DNA from: Carnegiea gigantea
Taxonomy: Eukaryota; Streptophyta; Magnoliopsida; Caryophyllales; Cactaceae
Direction of reading: 5' to 3'
Assembly: GCA_029747015.1 (NCBI GenBank)
Contig: JAKOGI010000567.1
Location: 213,501 to 277,500, forward strand
Length of the DNA: 64,000 nucleotides
Made by a program: the position numbers and the translations under genes. Below, piece by piece: positions 13,601 through 25,394 of the stretch (positions within the stretch are counted from its first letter, which is position 1; each line of letters opens with the position of its first letter). Under the pieces are notes generated by a model that saw only the letters and a list, made by a program, of their open reading frames with translations, had not been told where the DNA came from and did no database searches.

Positions 13601-14070
13601 ACTACAAATTCAATTTACTATACTGGAAATTGGTCCTTAACAACTAGTTTGACAACATCAACTAGCTATGTAGTTTACTAGATTCCTTTTATTTATGAGG
13701 CTAACTTCCTTCTTCCAGAACTGATTGTGCACAAAATGAGTTGCTCTTTTCAAATATTACTTTCCAAAGTTTTCTAACTGTTTCAATTCATGCTTAAAAG
13801 GGCTCCCATTTTCTTTAAATTATACATAGAAAATGACCTTATCTCTACTATTTTTCCTCTACTGTTTTTCTAGGTTGGACAAAGATCTTTTTAACTCCAG
13901 TCGGCTAATTAAGAGTGTATAAGATAAACCAAAACCATGTAATCCTTGGGAACAGCCGCCGCCTTAGAGTTTACACCCTTGTTGAGGAGAAATTACTTTA
14001 AGAACAGTTGTCCAAGCCAATGTCACAATGTTGTTCACTTGTTGTTTTTTGTTTCAAATCTTAGGCCATT
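10651..14070. other. gene-free AT-rich stretch, possible old LTR fragment
   Basis: No coding region is supported: stops are dense in all frames. The part near 12400-12850 has the look of a degraded LTR (CTTAGGCATGGACGTAGT followed by a TATTGTATTCTC-like word, as in some copia LTR ends). I found no second copy in the window, so this is only a suggestion. A direct repeat containing AAATCATGTTCTA occurs at about 12480-12515. Confidence 0.4.
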
Positions 14071-16260
14071 TTGACCTCGACCATTCAAGTAAGATCTTTC
14101 CTTTGTTGTTGTGAATTGTTATTCATCACTTCCAATAATTTGAAAGTAATTCATGCTTTAGTCATGACAATGAAGAAGATCATCATCCTTGATATGTGTA
14201 AACTTAAACCACTTGATGGAAAGAATTGTAAGAGATGGTCTGCTAGGATGAAGTTTTATCTTAAATAAATTGAAGTCGCTTATGCTCTTAATATTCCTAG
14301 AAGGTGCTAAAGCTAATATTAAGAGGGAATATGAAGATAAGTTTACTAAAGATGGGAGAACTTGTAGGGTGATGTTACTCTTTTACATGAATAATGTTTT
14401 CTTTGATATTTACTTGAAGTTTGATTCTCCACATGGTATCTAGTCTGCTATATGGGAATGATGATCTAGGTTCTAAGAAATATGCTATTAGCAAGTGGCT
14501 TAATTTTAAGGTTGATGATGATGGTTGGCTCATAATTGACAAGATTTATGAGTATGAAAATCTGCATATCGCTATGACTTTTGAAGGTCTAAAAATGTGT
14601 GATGTTACCCTTGTTATTATTCTAATTGAGAAAGTAGTCCCCTCATGGAAGAAGTACAGGAATCAACTCATGCATAAAGAGACTGATCTAATCTTAGAAA
14701 AATTTGTTAGTCATGTGAAAATTAAGGAAGAAAACCATCTCAAAAACAAAGGGGCCATAAACAATCCTAATTTTTCTAAGGCCAATCTGGTGTAATTGAA
14801 GTTTTCTAATAATGATAACTTCAAGAGCAAACCAAGAATCTTTAGTTCAGTCCTTTCAAGCCTCAAAGGAATAAGTACAAGCTCTAACAGAAGTGTCATA
14901 AGTAAGGAAAGCTGGGTTACAAGGTATAGGAATGCAAGAGTAAGAAGAAAATTCAAGCGCGCCTTGCTGAATCCGATATCATTGCAGTCGCGTTATCTGA
15001 AGCCAATTTGGTTGAAAAATTGGTCAAGGAGGTGGTTAACGCCTGAGCCACTAAGCATAGGCCAACAAACGGTTATTCCAAACCTTTCAAAAGGTTAAAA
15101 ATGGTGAGAATGTCTTTATGAGAACTCAACTAGTGTTCCGATTCATGGGAAAGGGAAGATTTCTTTCAAACTCACTTTTGGCAAGCTCACTTTCTCTCAC
15201 TTAAAAAGCTTTATCTAAGAAATTTTTGTATGGTCTAAAACAAGATCCTAAAAATGATATGAGAAATTTGATAGCACTATTATTGCCTATCGTTTTGTTG
15301 CTAGTGAAGTTAATCACATTTTTGCAAAAATGAATTTGTTTATATATGGTTGCCATCCCTATGTTTTGCACAAATGAATTTGATAAATAAGGCTAAAACT
15401 TTTCAAAGTTATAAATTTGGATGAAATATATGGGTGAAGCTTAATGTGATTCTAGGACTCAAGATTAAGAGAACTCCAGTTAAATCAATCGCATTAGTTA
15501 TATTGAGAAAAACACTTAGACAATTTAACTTATTTGATGTGCATCATATGATTTTAGTATGTATTTAAAGAATCATGAAGATGCCTCTATGTGTCAGTCA
15601 GAATATCCAAAAAGTATTGGTAGTATTATATTTCTCATGAACTCTATCAAGCTTGATATTGCTCATGCTATAAGTAGACTGAGTAGATACACTCATAATC
15701 CTAATACTGAACAGTGGAATAATTTAAGAACATTGCTAAAGTGCTTGAAAAGGTATTATTAATTGTGATTTAAAATTTGGCAAAAAAAACTTCTGATGTG
15801 CTCGAAGGATACAGTGATGCCAACTAGGTATCTAATAATAATGAGATTAACTCCACTAATGGATATATGTTTATACTAGTTGGATATGTTATATCTTGGA
15901 AATCTTCTAAATAATCTTATACCATTGTATCTACCATATAATTTGAGTTTATTGCCCTTGAAATGGCAAGTGAGGCTAATTATTTGGGAAATTTGCTAGC
16001 AAATGCCCCATTTTTTTAGGGGGGTGGGAAGGGAAGCCAACTCCTACACTTTCTTTGCATTATAACAACCAATTGGTCATCACTGTGCCAAATAATAAAG
16101 CATTTAATGACAAGAGAAGGCACATTTACCTTGGTTATAAATTCATCAAGGATTTCTTGGAAAACGAAGTGATACCACTAAAGTTTGAAAGCAATCTTGT
16201 AGATTAGACCTTTGTAAGAAAATGGGCATTGGCATATTGAAGGGACGGGATTGAGACCAT
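14071..16260 (+). pseudogene. Ty1/copia retrotransposon remnant D (gag and RT/RNase H ends)
   Basis: The 5' part encodes a copia gag (UBN2-like): KPLDGKNCKRWSARMKFYLK at about 14206-14265, then YGNDDLGSKKYAISKWLNF, EYENL, SWKKYRNQLMHK and further LAESDIIAV...SEANLVE, with several frame shifts. The zinc-knuckle cysteines are largely lost. The 3' part resumes in the RT C-terminus (VILGLKIKRT near 15450, then IGSIIFLMNS...DIAHAISRLSRYTHNP at about 15616-15705) and RNase H (LEGYSDAN, STNGYMF, ISWKSSK, about 15800-15915). Integrase and most of RT, some 2 kb in a full element, are missing, so an internal deletion occurred. No intact LTR pair was found. Confidence 0.8.
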
Positions 16261-17530
16261 GGGTGAATTGTGTTTATGGATGCCTACTCATCTGAGAGGT
16301 AAGTTTAAAGGGGTATTAACAAAGTCATTAACAATTCAAGAGCACCAACTTTGTAGTCCTCCATATTGTGGGTGTAGAGTGTTTGCTATAAAAGTGATGA
16401 GGATGAGCTCTAACACTTAATGAATCCATATCCATTAAATACGAGGTGTAAGGTAGCACACACTTGATAGATTTACCCCTATAGGGTGTGGAAGTATAGC
16501 TACTTTCTATGGAGATTGAAGGGTCAATCTCCTACAACACCCGTGAGGTCCAGTTGAGGCGTATTACCAGGATAAGGCACCAATCGCGGAGTAATAGAAT
16601 GATTTTGAGATTAATGTATACCCATGTTGCATACTTACAACCCATCATCGAATTTAAGACTTAACTAACTTGATAGGATGTTTAAAATTGGTATAACTAA
16701 ACATTAATTCAAATCGCAAGGACTGAGGACTGTAATTTAATTTTCAAAATTAAGTGAGTTCACGAATGAAGTAAAAGTGTTGATTTCATCATCAAATTTG
16801 TTGCCATTTGTCTTCTCTGTATATGTGTTGGATTTACACCACTGTTGCTTACATCGAAGAAAAAAGATAAAAAGTCTTGAACTAGAGTATGTATTTGGCA
16901 GGTCTGTATTTCATCACAAACTACTTGTATGAGGATCTTATTGTCTCTTTCAAACATAAAATGTCTGAACAATATTTACAAAACATTTGTTTTAATCACA
17001 TTTCTCATTGCCGATGTTATTTCCATTATAGAATAGGGACATCTCATGAACTATCTGCTCCTGCTGCGAATAGAATGCTTTTGTTATTTCTGATAACATA
17101 AGTTATTGCCTCCAATTAAGATTATTTGACTCTACCAATGTTGATTTTGATGAAGATGTCAGGCTCTCGATTTCATTTGACCAAGGTAGTGGAGTGAGAT
17201 TCAGAAGAAAGTAATAAATGATGGTATTAAATCATGAAGGTTGAATTTACGTCTAATCCTTCATTTTGTCAAACTTCTTTTTGCTTTGATTAGAATCTTT
17301 TAGGAGATAGAATATCTCTCGTTAAAAGAGACCGTGTTCCTTCTTTTTTAAAATACTCCATGGTAAAGTAACCCCTTTACTTAAGGTCATTATGTTTTTG
17401 AACGTATAAGTTGTGAAGTTTTTTAATTGTTCACCTAAATTTTAATTTGAATATTGTCCATTTTTCATATTTTAAAATGTGAATAATTTTTGTTTTTTAA
17501 AACAATTAAAATTTGAAAACTCAAGGTAGA
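16261..17530. other. no gene seen
   Basis: The first 300-500 bases probably belong to the 3' noncoding part of copia remnant D; no second LTR copy confirms this. The rest is A/T-rich with small unrelated open frames on both strands and no domain signal. Confidence 0.4.
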
Positions 17531-17690
17531 CTAAGGGCATGTTCTCTTGGACTTATAATAAGTACTTATTGGTGCTTATTGCTGAATCACAATGAAACTT
17601 ACTCAAACATGCTGAATCATGGCTGAAACATACTAAACATGTTGAGTCATGCTAAAATATGTTGAAACATTTGAATGGTACTTGTTTCGG
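17531..17690 (+). mobile_element. half of a Tourist-like MITE
   Basis: It begins CTAAGGGCATGTTCTCTTGG then ACTTATAATAAGTACTTATT, and continues with repeated TGAAACA/TGCTGAATCA-type words. The 3' end at 61611-61721 is the reverse complement of the same element (terminal CATAAGTCG...ATGCCCTTAG). TAA/TTA next to GGGCAT ends is the signature of PIF/Harbinger (Tourist) MITEs. No partner terminus follows here; the sequence changes near 17690 at the left edge of retroelement A. Confidence 0.65.
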
Positions 17691-20064
17691 AAGTAGCTTG
17701 ATTGAGTCGAAGAAAAGCTCAGACTTTCTTTTCAATTGACCTGCCGTTCAGTTGGCGGAGCTTATGTGTCTTTTCCTTGCTGACATGGACAAAGGTTGAC
17801 CCCTAGTCTTTTTCTTGAGGAAGGCCCATTTGATGCTCAAGTCAGTCTCAGAAAAGGATGACGTAAAAGAGGAGAGAAAGAGGGATAGAGAGTTTTATTA
17901 TTTTTGGGTAAGTGAGAGAAATATGTCATGTGACAAATAGTATAAAAGATCCCCAAAATGGTTAAAAGAGCATCGGGATTAACACCTAAGGTTAAAACGA
18001 TGATTGCCTAATATGGGGTTAAAATAACCATTATATCCATCCTGCCTTTCAAGGTGTTCATATAAGATGCAAATTTATTTGATTTACCCTTTCCAAGAGA
18101 TATAAGTAAATTCACTCCCTCCATTCAAGGTTTATCACATATATAGGTCCCCAATGTCGATGCACGATTTCCCTTTCTGAGGAGTGAAGAGGATCCCAAG
18201 ATCTTGTTACGGTTCGACTTCGAGAAGTTTTACTAGGAGCCCTTGATCTCTGTCCAAACCTCTTTTACCATGTTATCCACCGGTTTGCCCTCGCTTCACG
18301 AAGACTAGAGTGGAGTGTTATGCTTACAATGTCGAGGTTCCCGAGATCGATTAGTTCGTCTTCTATTGTTCTATCCTTTAAGAGGCGATTCGTTCTAAGA
18401 TCATTTTGCCCCTTGTTACCTAAGACTTAACTAAGGCCTCGAAAGAGTTTCACATGAAAGCTTTGAGATTTGGCTGGATGCAAATGGCCACTAACTAGTT
18501 TAGTGTCATAAACAGAAGATGGGTCCTAAAGTCCTTGTTGGTCATAACGGCACCGAGAGCTCGAGCTCATCAACCTTTCCTCTCCCGTTCCCCCGTGGCA
18601 TCTATCCAAAGAAGGGGAAGAGATCCTTGCAAAAGGAGAAGATGAGATCCCATGGAGAAAGAGGGGAGCCCCTTGAGGGAAGAATCAAGCCTTGCCCTTG
18701 AATGATGATAACTTCTTCCTAAGGATAAGATGAAAGGTGTGATGTAGATGGAGTTAAGTCCTACGTCCTCTGAACGGAAAGGACTCCCTCTCAAAGAGAA
18801 GAAATAACTTCCTCCAGCTGAAAAAAATTGGCTTGGCTTCTACGCCTTAATGTTGTGTAGTTAGCATTTATTAGTTTTCAATGGCAGGTTGATGTATCTT
18901 AGCTTACTTAACATCTTTCTTCTTTTTCTAAGCAGGCCTCCTTATCGTATTTGATGTGAATCTGGGTAGTAATATTACCGAATTGTATAGCTAGATCTTT
19001 CGTGTCAATGAACCTTTTCATTTTGCGGGCTTGATTCCATTTACATTTCTTATGTATCATTATATGTTGGCCTTTCACGCTTCGTCTTTTTTCTTGTTAC
19101 TTTTAGTTTAGTCAATGGATACCGTTGTATAATCTGATTCGTAGGAGTTTTTACAGAAGTCTCTTTGCCTCACTCGTTTCTTTCTGAAGTCACCAGATGG
19201 TTGCATTTGTTGGCTTCGGTCAGACTTATATGTCAAGAAATCTTCCACTTCAACAAATGGGACGGAGGGGTGATCCTCTCCCTTTTCAATTGGGCTAGAT
19301 CAAATTGAGGGGAACATCTCTCCCCTTCCAATTTGCTCAGGTTGAATTTGAGAGGATGATTCCTCTCCTTCCCATTCAGCTAGACCGAATAGAGGAAAGA
19401 GGTCCTATCTCTCTACTCTGGTAGACTAAATAGGCCGAATAAAGGACGGATGCCCTCTGCCTCTAATCGAATAGATCGAATAGAGGAAGGAGGCCTTCTC
19501 TCTTCACTTGGCTAGATCGAATAGAGGATGGAGCTTCCCTCTTTCCATTCAGCTAGGCTGAATAGGGAGGAAGAAGGACCCCCTTCCTTTATATGGCCAG
19601 TTCCCACTCAAGGGGGCCATCTTCCTCCTATTTTCTTCTTTGTTTTCCTTTCTGGCCCATTTTCGAATTTGACAAGTCACATTACATCTTATACCAACCT
19701 TTGGATTCAAACATATATCTCGAGGTGATACTTGTGTATATGTAAGCACCTCACCTCCTTTCATTCCTCACATCCACTCACATGCTATTATCAAAGCTTC
19801 TTAGAGATAGGAAGTTAGAGACAGAAACTCTAAGGGAGAGTTTTTTCTTGCCTTGATGATCGCAAAGGTATCAATTCTTTTCCTTTCTCCTTTTGCATTC
19901 TTGTATTATAGCTATGTCTTTATTTCTGTATTCATTAGGATCGTTCTCTAGCCCCTTATTGGGCTTTAGGGAGGATAAGTTTAGTAATAATTCCATTGAC
20001 CCATCTCTACCCTTGTTGGGGAAGGCATCGACTCCTTAGGAGATTTTTATAATAACCCCAAACA
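17691..20064. repeat. left part of Tat element A (noncoding/LTR-like) with minisatellite
   Basis: Stop-rich sequence without a full gene. A frame around 18330-18710 gives short peptide blocks (KALRFGWMQMATN, INRRWVLKSLLVITAPRARA) without a known domain. It contains a 41-48 bp tandem repeat (19270-19610) and is continuous with the antisense-ORF part of A once the LINE at 20081-21258 is removed. It probably includes the 3' noncoding region and LTR of minus-strand element A. I could not define LTR ends because the opposite LTR is not present. Confidence 0.45.
19270..19610 (+). repeat. 41-48 bp minisatellite, about 7 units
   Basis: Seven imperfect units share CTAGATCGAATAGAGGA followed by a GG/AGG pair and a pyrimidine-rich CTCTC-CTTCC-CATTCAG tail. 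Unit starts fall near 19288, 19333, 19380, 19422, 19470, 19512 and 19552. Each unit alternates a purine half and a pyrimidine half, so neighbouring units could form hairpins. It lies in the noncoding part of element A. Confidence 0.75.
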
Positions 20065-20080
20065 GAAAGCTAGACACCCT

Positions 20081-21258
20081 TCTATCAATTAATGGTCTCC
20101 TTTGATTGATAAGATTTGTGCAAGACTTAGCTCCTGGACAAACTTAATGCTATCATATGCTAGAAGGCTACAGTTGCTCCAATCTGTCATCATGTCCATG
20201 CAAACATTTTGGGGTCAGTTTTCATCTTTTCTAAAGTTGTAATGCACAAGATTGAACAGAAATACAGGATCTTTCTTTGCAGTAGCAAATGTGATGAGAG
20301 TGAAAAGGCCCCAGTCTGTTGGGAATATGTTTGCCAACCAAAGAATTGTGGGTTTCTTGGATTATTTAACATGAAGTGTTCAAATACACCCTGCCACTAG
20401 GAAAGTACTCTAGTGTTTGTGCTTTTTGAGAGACAAATTATGGATAAAGTGGATTCATAGCTATTATATAAAAGGTAATGATGCATGGGAAGCAAAGCTT
20501 CCTCATCAGACATCTTGGCCAGTTTAGAAGGTTTTTAAGAATAGAAGCATGTTGCAGCAATGGGTTTTAGCACAGAGTGAAGGGTACCAGATTAAGAAAT
20601 GCTGCCTACAGCTACTGGGAGCAGAGAGATGGCAGAAAAGCAGAATGGTCTGGTCATCTTTTATAGTACCTAGACATGCTTTTATTCTATGGAAGGCTAC
20701 TCATAAAAGGCTGTTAACTGAGGATAAAATACGAAAATGAGATTGAGGAATATTTAGGATGATGATTGTGTTTTGTGCAACGTTGCTGCTGAAAGTCATA
20801 TGCATATGTTCTTTCAGTGCACAATGGCTATTGTAGTATGAAGGGGAATATGTCAATGGCTTCAGATTACCCCAGGTGAGAGCTGGGATGGGTGGGACAT
20901 GGTTCATCAGCAATGGGACAAGCTCAAGAGCTAAAAAACATATTGCAGCAGTTGTAGTCGTTATAACTATTTATGTTATGTGGAATGAAAGAAATCTCAG
21001 AGTCTTCAGCAATCAGAGCAGAACCAGAACTCAATTAATCCATAAGATTAGCCTGAGTCTATATGTAAGGATGGGTGATTGCCAGAGTAAAAAACTTAAA
21101 GCATGCTTTTATAATGTAACTAAGATATAGCTGACTATGTCTCTTTTTGGTTACAATCCCAACCTAGGTGATCATGTACAGTAGGATGAGAACATAAGTC
21201 CTACCCTATACTGTCATGATTTTGGATGGTAATATAGTTTATTGACTTTCCAAAAAAG
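20081..21258 (+). mobile_element. 5'-truncated LINE (non-LTR) insertion
   Basis: Translated pieces match the C-terminal part of plant L1-type ORF2. After the RT palm comes LLIDKICARLSSWTNLMLSY then ARRLQLLQSV (20100 on), followed by an RT zinc-binding region (VWSSFIVPRHAFILWKATHK then RLLTEDKI, 20650-20738) and the typical tail AAVVVVITIYVMWNERNLRV (about 20945-21005). Frames are broken. The 3' end is a short A-run (CAAAAAAGG) right before a copy of the target site. Flanks GAAAGCTAGACACCC (20065-20079) and GAAAGCTAGGCACCC (21259-21273) form a 15-bp duplication with one mismatch. Only the last 1.2 kb inserted, as is common for LINEs. Confidence 0.9.
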
Positions 21259-21369
21259 GAAAGCTAGGCACCCCTAAAGTCTTCCTGCTGCCATTCTAAT
21301 GTAGGAATTCCTTTGGGCAACCCCTAAACTTCCTTGAAGAGAGCCCCAGGAGCTCACTATCCCTCGAAT

Positions 21370-23460
21370 CTTATTCTTTGGGTAGACATATATCATCTAC
21401 ATGAGAGGCTTTAGTAGCAAACCCACTTCTTGTGCCTTTTGCTAGCATAGCCATGACATCCATTGATGTGGTAGAGGAGCTGGAGCTGAATTCTGCTCCT
21501 TTTAGCAGCCCTATAGGTCTTACCAAGAGGACGAGTCTGGCTCCCATTACATTAATCCATCCTTTCATGACAAACTTAAGAAAATCGCCAACCTTGAGGT
21601 GAAGTTTTCTTTTAAACGCAACTACAGAGTGGTTGTCCCTTTGCCTATATAGATAGCCCTCTCGGGTTACATTGTAGTGTACCTAGGATCTTTAGTTCTC
21701 GCTCCCTGAGAATGTCATAGAAATCCTCCAAACATATGATATTATAGTTGGCCAACTCATTCCCAGTCTGTAGGCATTCATCCTGTCTTTGTCATCTTAT
21801 ACAAACTTGAGCACCTTGAGTGTATGACCTTGGCTTTCACTTATGTCCATATAATCTAATGAAACAACAAGACCTACAGGGGATAAGCTTGGTACCGAAT
21901 GATCAGTTGCCTTAGCTTTCTGTCAACTATGGACAAGCTGTCCTCTTTGCATAGATGGAAGTACAAGCATATGTATGCCAAGAAGGTGAAAGCAAATTGG
22001 ACAATCCCACATCGAATTAGCAAGTCTCACTTAAGATTTAGAATTAGCCCTGCATCACCCCTAGGCAGAAGGAGATGGCCACCATTAATTATTTTTGACT
22101 CGTCGACTATGTCTATCCCTTATCATAAAGGTTTTGGGCAATTGGGTTCCTCATTGGGTGCTATTTGATTATGACTGTTTCCTTTGTGCTATCGAGTTTT
22201 GTTCAGCTATCCCTCACGGTAATTTGATTATCGCTCATTCATATGGTTTATAGTTTTGCTTTGCTAACCTTACTCATTTGGATTTAGTATTTTACAAAGG
22301 AAGCAATCAATGTGTTGGTTAAGATAAAGGTTAAGCGCATAATGGAGGACAGAAGGAACCTTGACGGTGCATGCCGAGAGAAGTAAGTTAGGAAGCACAT
22401 CATCCACCAAGTTTAGGACCTCTCTTTAATATGCTCCTATTCTTAGCTATGCAAGCCAAGCCTCATCAAGTATGCCTCCTCCCCCGAAGCATATTTCTTT
22501 CCATGTGGCATGGTTATCGTGTTGGAAAGACCTTGAGCGAATGAAGACCTCGATGCACCATTAACAGATTAAAGGAATGGCCCCCCAGCCCACTGATGTT
22601 CATAACTAGGGGGACGAGCAACAACCTTCGAGCCTCCCTCCTCAAAGAAAAAGAGGGCTCCTTTATGAGTTTTCACCCCCTCCTGGCTCTGCTGGCCACC
22701 GTCTTTCAGAGAAGAGGAGTTCCTTCATCTTGGCTACATACGAGGGCATGGCAGTGTTGATCCAAAAGCTCACCCAAATGCGGGAGCTTACCTTAGCTCT
22801 AGGCTCAGAAGAGACTCCCAACATCCTAGAGGCTGCCCAAGTCTACTTTATCTCGGTATTCCTTCCATTTACGCTTGATTTTACTTGCCATAATCTTTTC
22901 CTGTCTTATTTTCAGGGTGCAATTAGCACTTTTTCCACCCTTTGCTCTGTTCCTTCCCAATGCGTCATGGAGATTGAGCTTAATTCTATCAAGGAACCAG
23001 CGAGGTGCGGTAAGAAAGATATGGAGTCCCTTAAGGAAAGGACTAGGGCTGATGCGGATAAGATCCGAGAGCTAGAGTACAAGTTAGAGGAGCTGGAGCA
23101 CAAGTTCGAGGTTAACAAGGCCTTTGATGCCGCCAACACTTCTTTTAAGAAAGGGGGTGAAGCAATGATGAATCTTATGACCAAGGCTGTCGAGAAGTAT
23201 GATGCAGGTAAGGGGATCTTCATGTTCGATCATCTTGAAGTGGCTAAGGTGGTTGAGATGGAGGATGCCAATGCTCATGACAAGAGGAAGGAGGAGATTC
23301 GTCGGGAGATCTCTTGTTCACATTGAAGTGCAGCATCCACCGACCACCCGTCCTCCCCTGAGTATGCCTTGAAGGATCCACCCAAAGAGGATGCCGAGGC
23401 AACCTATGTTAGTGATGAGGCTATAGAGGATGCCGATGATGAGGCATAGGCTTGACGCCC
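21370..23460 (+). pseudogene. antisense ORF of Tat element A (mobile-domain-like plus coiled coil)
   Basis: It runs on the strand opposite to A's gag-pol, just beyond pol, where Tat elements are known to have an antisense ORF. Around 21655-21790 one frame reads VIEILQTYDIIVGQLIPSL, resembling the 'E(I/L)L..Y.(I/L)...QL.PN' core of plant-mobile-domain-like proteins from such ORFs. Downstream, 22730-23326 is a 198-codon open frame rich in Glu/Lys with a coiled coil (ADADKIRELEYKLEELEHKF) and an acidic tail after a stop. A 60-nt T-rich stretch at 22856-22915 has GT...TTTTCAG ends and a length divisible by three, so it may be an intron. Function in the family is not established. Stops upstream make an intact product unlikely. 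Confidence 0.6.
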
Positions 23461-24040
23461 TTCCCTGCTTTATCCTTCCACTAGCTGTTAGACTCTATTT
23501 TGTGAACAAGTAGTCCTTGTGTTTGGGCCTTTGTATAATGAATATATGAACATGTTTAATTCCTTGCTTTATTTACTTTTAGGAACGTGTATGCTCCCTA
23601 ACGCTTTATTTTATCTCACGTGTATGATAGCCTTTATGCTTGGGTGTTTTATTTTTGTGATATGGCTTAACATTTCTTGCTTTTGCTATATGTTGTTATC
23701 ATTTCCTTAGCATGTTGTTACATTCCTGAACCTCAGGGCAAGTTTGCTGTCCTATTTGCAATTTATCAGCCAAAAAGCTTCCCAGCCCCTAGGACTAAAG
23801 GGATATTGTCCCTATTAACGTAGAGCGAGTCTTGACAACCTAAGCATGGCTCAGCCACATACCCACCCCTTAGCCCCTAGGGGCTAAAGGTGAGGTGGGG
23901 TCAAGGATTGCATTACACTAGTATGATGGGTTCAGACATCTATGAAACAAGTTGCTTCAATGTACCATTCAACCAAACTTATGCATTTAGTTAAACCCCT
24001 TCCTTCAGGGGGTAGGACGAGTTCAGTTGCATGGTTGATA
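23461..24040. repeat. noncoding spacer of element A
   Basis: Sequence between the antisense ORF and the pol end of element A. No domain is seen. A palindromic CTAGGGGCTAAAGG-type motif is near 23870-23890. The first unit of the 155-165 bp tandem repeat starts near 23920. Confidence 0.5.
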
Positions 24041-25155
24041 TCCTAACATTTATGAATGTTAATGGTTCAATTACCTGAACCAAAAGAGATTTCCATTCAG
24101 GTATCTGAAATTTCAGGTCAACAAAATGATAAACCGTATCCAAACTAAGATTTTCGGTACCCAAAAATTTCCGTTTGGGTTCTTGGTTACCCCTTAACCC
24201 ACGTTTTCTAAATTTTTTCTATTTCGCCTAATCATTTTTTGTATCTATAATTTAATTATTGTTTTGCATTGTGCCGACTTGCAGTTGGTATTGTTGTACA
24301 GTATGTCAATATCAATACCTTACCACCATTCACATTTCAAGGACTCCCCACCTCCATAAGGTATAAAAGCTTACTATCATCATATTCATGCCCGATCCAA
24401 TGTTCAGATGCAACAAAATCTCTTAGAGGACCTAGACATCAAAACAACACAATACACCGAAGTCAAAATACTTGTCTTCTTGGGGCTTGGGGATGTTTGA
24501 CTTACAAAGTGTTTAAAGAAGAAAAAATAAAGAATTTTCGAAAAAACAAAAAAAAGTTTTGGGTTTTTGGGTACCTGAACTCTCAAAACGCTCGAATTGT
24601 ACCTGAACCAATAACCCCAAAAAAAAAGAAGTTCTGGTATCAGAACCAAAATTTTCAATATCTCAGTTCAGATACCCGAGATTTTGGATCGGATAGCAGA
24701 TTTTTGGTTCGGGTAATTGGTGACGGATATTTTTGAACACTCCTACTATCATTCCCATTGCTTATTATGATGACATTCATAGTATGGGTTTGGACATTAG
24801 CCGAATGAGTTGATTCTTGCATCAATGTATCATTTAACCAAATTATTGTGTTTGGCTAGACCCCTTCCTTAAAGGGGTAGGATGCGTTCGATTGCAATGC
24901 TGACATCCTATCATTCCCATGCTTATCACGTCATTCATGGGATTTTGGACATCAGCCAAGCGAGTTGATCCTTACATCAGCAAATTATTTTACCAAACTG
25001 TCGTGCTTAGTTAGACCCCTTTTTAAGGGGTAGGACAGGCTCAGTTGCGAGGTTGATGTCCTATCGTTCCCATTGCCTATCATGACATTCATAGGATGAA
25101 TCTAGACATCAGCTGGTTTAGCTAATTCTTACATTAGCGTGTCCCAATTGCTAAC
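23920..25155 (+). repeat. 155-165 bp tandem repeat, about 4 units, split by an insertion
   Basis: Units share TAGACCCCTTYCTTAAGGGG then TAGGA, a GTTCRRTTGC block, GATRTCCTATCATTCCCA, and GACATTCATRGGAT...GGACATCAGCC. The 'accccttt' landmark falls at 23994, 24859 and 25014. The last two are 155 bp apart. The first is 865 bp away, which becomes about 165 after removing the 700-bp insertion plus duplication. A fourth partial unit ends near 25150. This lies between pol and the antisense ORF of element A, a place where Tat elements often hold satellite-like arrays. Confidence 0.8.
24049..24740. mobile_element. hAT-like non-autonomous element
   Basis: It interrupts the tandem repeat. Flanks TCCTAACA (24041-24048) and TCCTACTA (24741-24748) could be an 8-bp target duplication with two differences. 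Sub-terminal inverted repeats share AATTACCYGAACCAAAA near both ends (24075 and, in reverse complement, about 24700). The interior is rich in 'GGTTCGGGTA/TACCCGAACC' words in both orientations. The 155-codon frame at 24269-24736 has no known domain and is probably fortuitous. Confidence 0.65.
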
Positions 25156-25159
25156 TGGG

Positions 25160-25394
25160 TTTGTCGTTAAGTTTCATCACTTGGTTAGATTTGTCATCTC
25201 ATTCTAAATTTCTAACCTCCTTTCCCCAAAACTTGATGACAAACAATCAAGAAATGAATACAAGGAAACCAGTATCCATTGAAATTCACAAGTGATAAAA
25301 TTGGGGACTAACCAAACATACAACCAAAATACTACAATAAGACATACCTTACTTTTATGTAAAAGATACGTGCTTTCTTCTACATCATACCTAG
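25160..25394. other. noncoding stretch next to the pol end of element A
   Basis: A/T-rich sequence directly 3' (on the minus strand) of the integrase end of element A. Possibly the 3' untranslated region of A. I see no gene. Confidence 0.4.

Noticed and set aside
22912..23223. 103-codon minus-strand frame under the antisense ORF
   Set aside because: It is the complement of the coiled-coil frame on the plus strand and has no domain; a shadow.
24269..24736. 155-codon frame in the hAT-like element
   Set aside because: It includes the terminal repeats and low-complexity A-rich DNA; no transposase motif.
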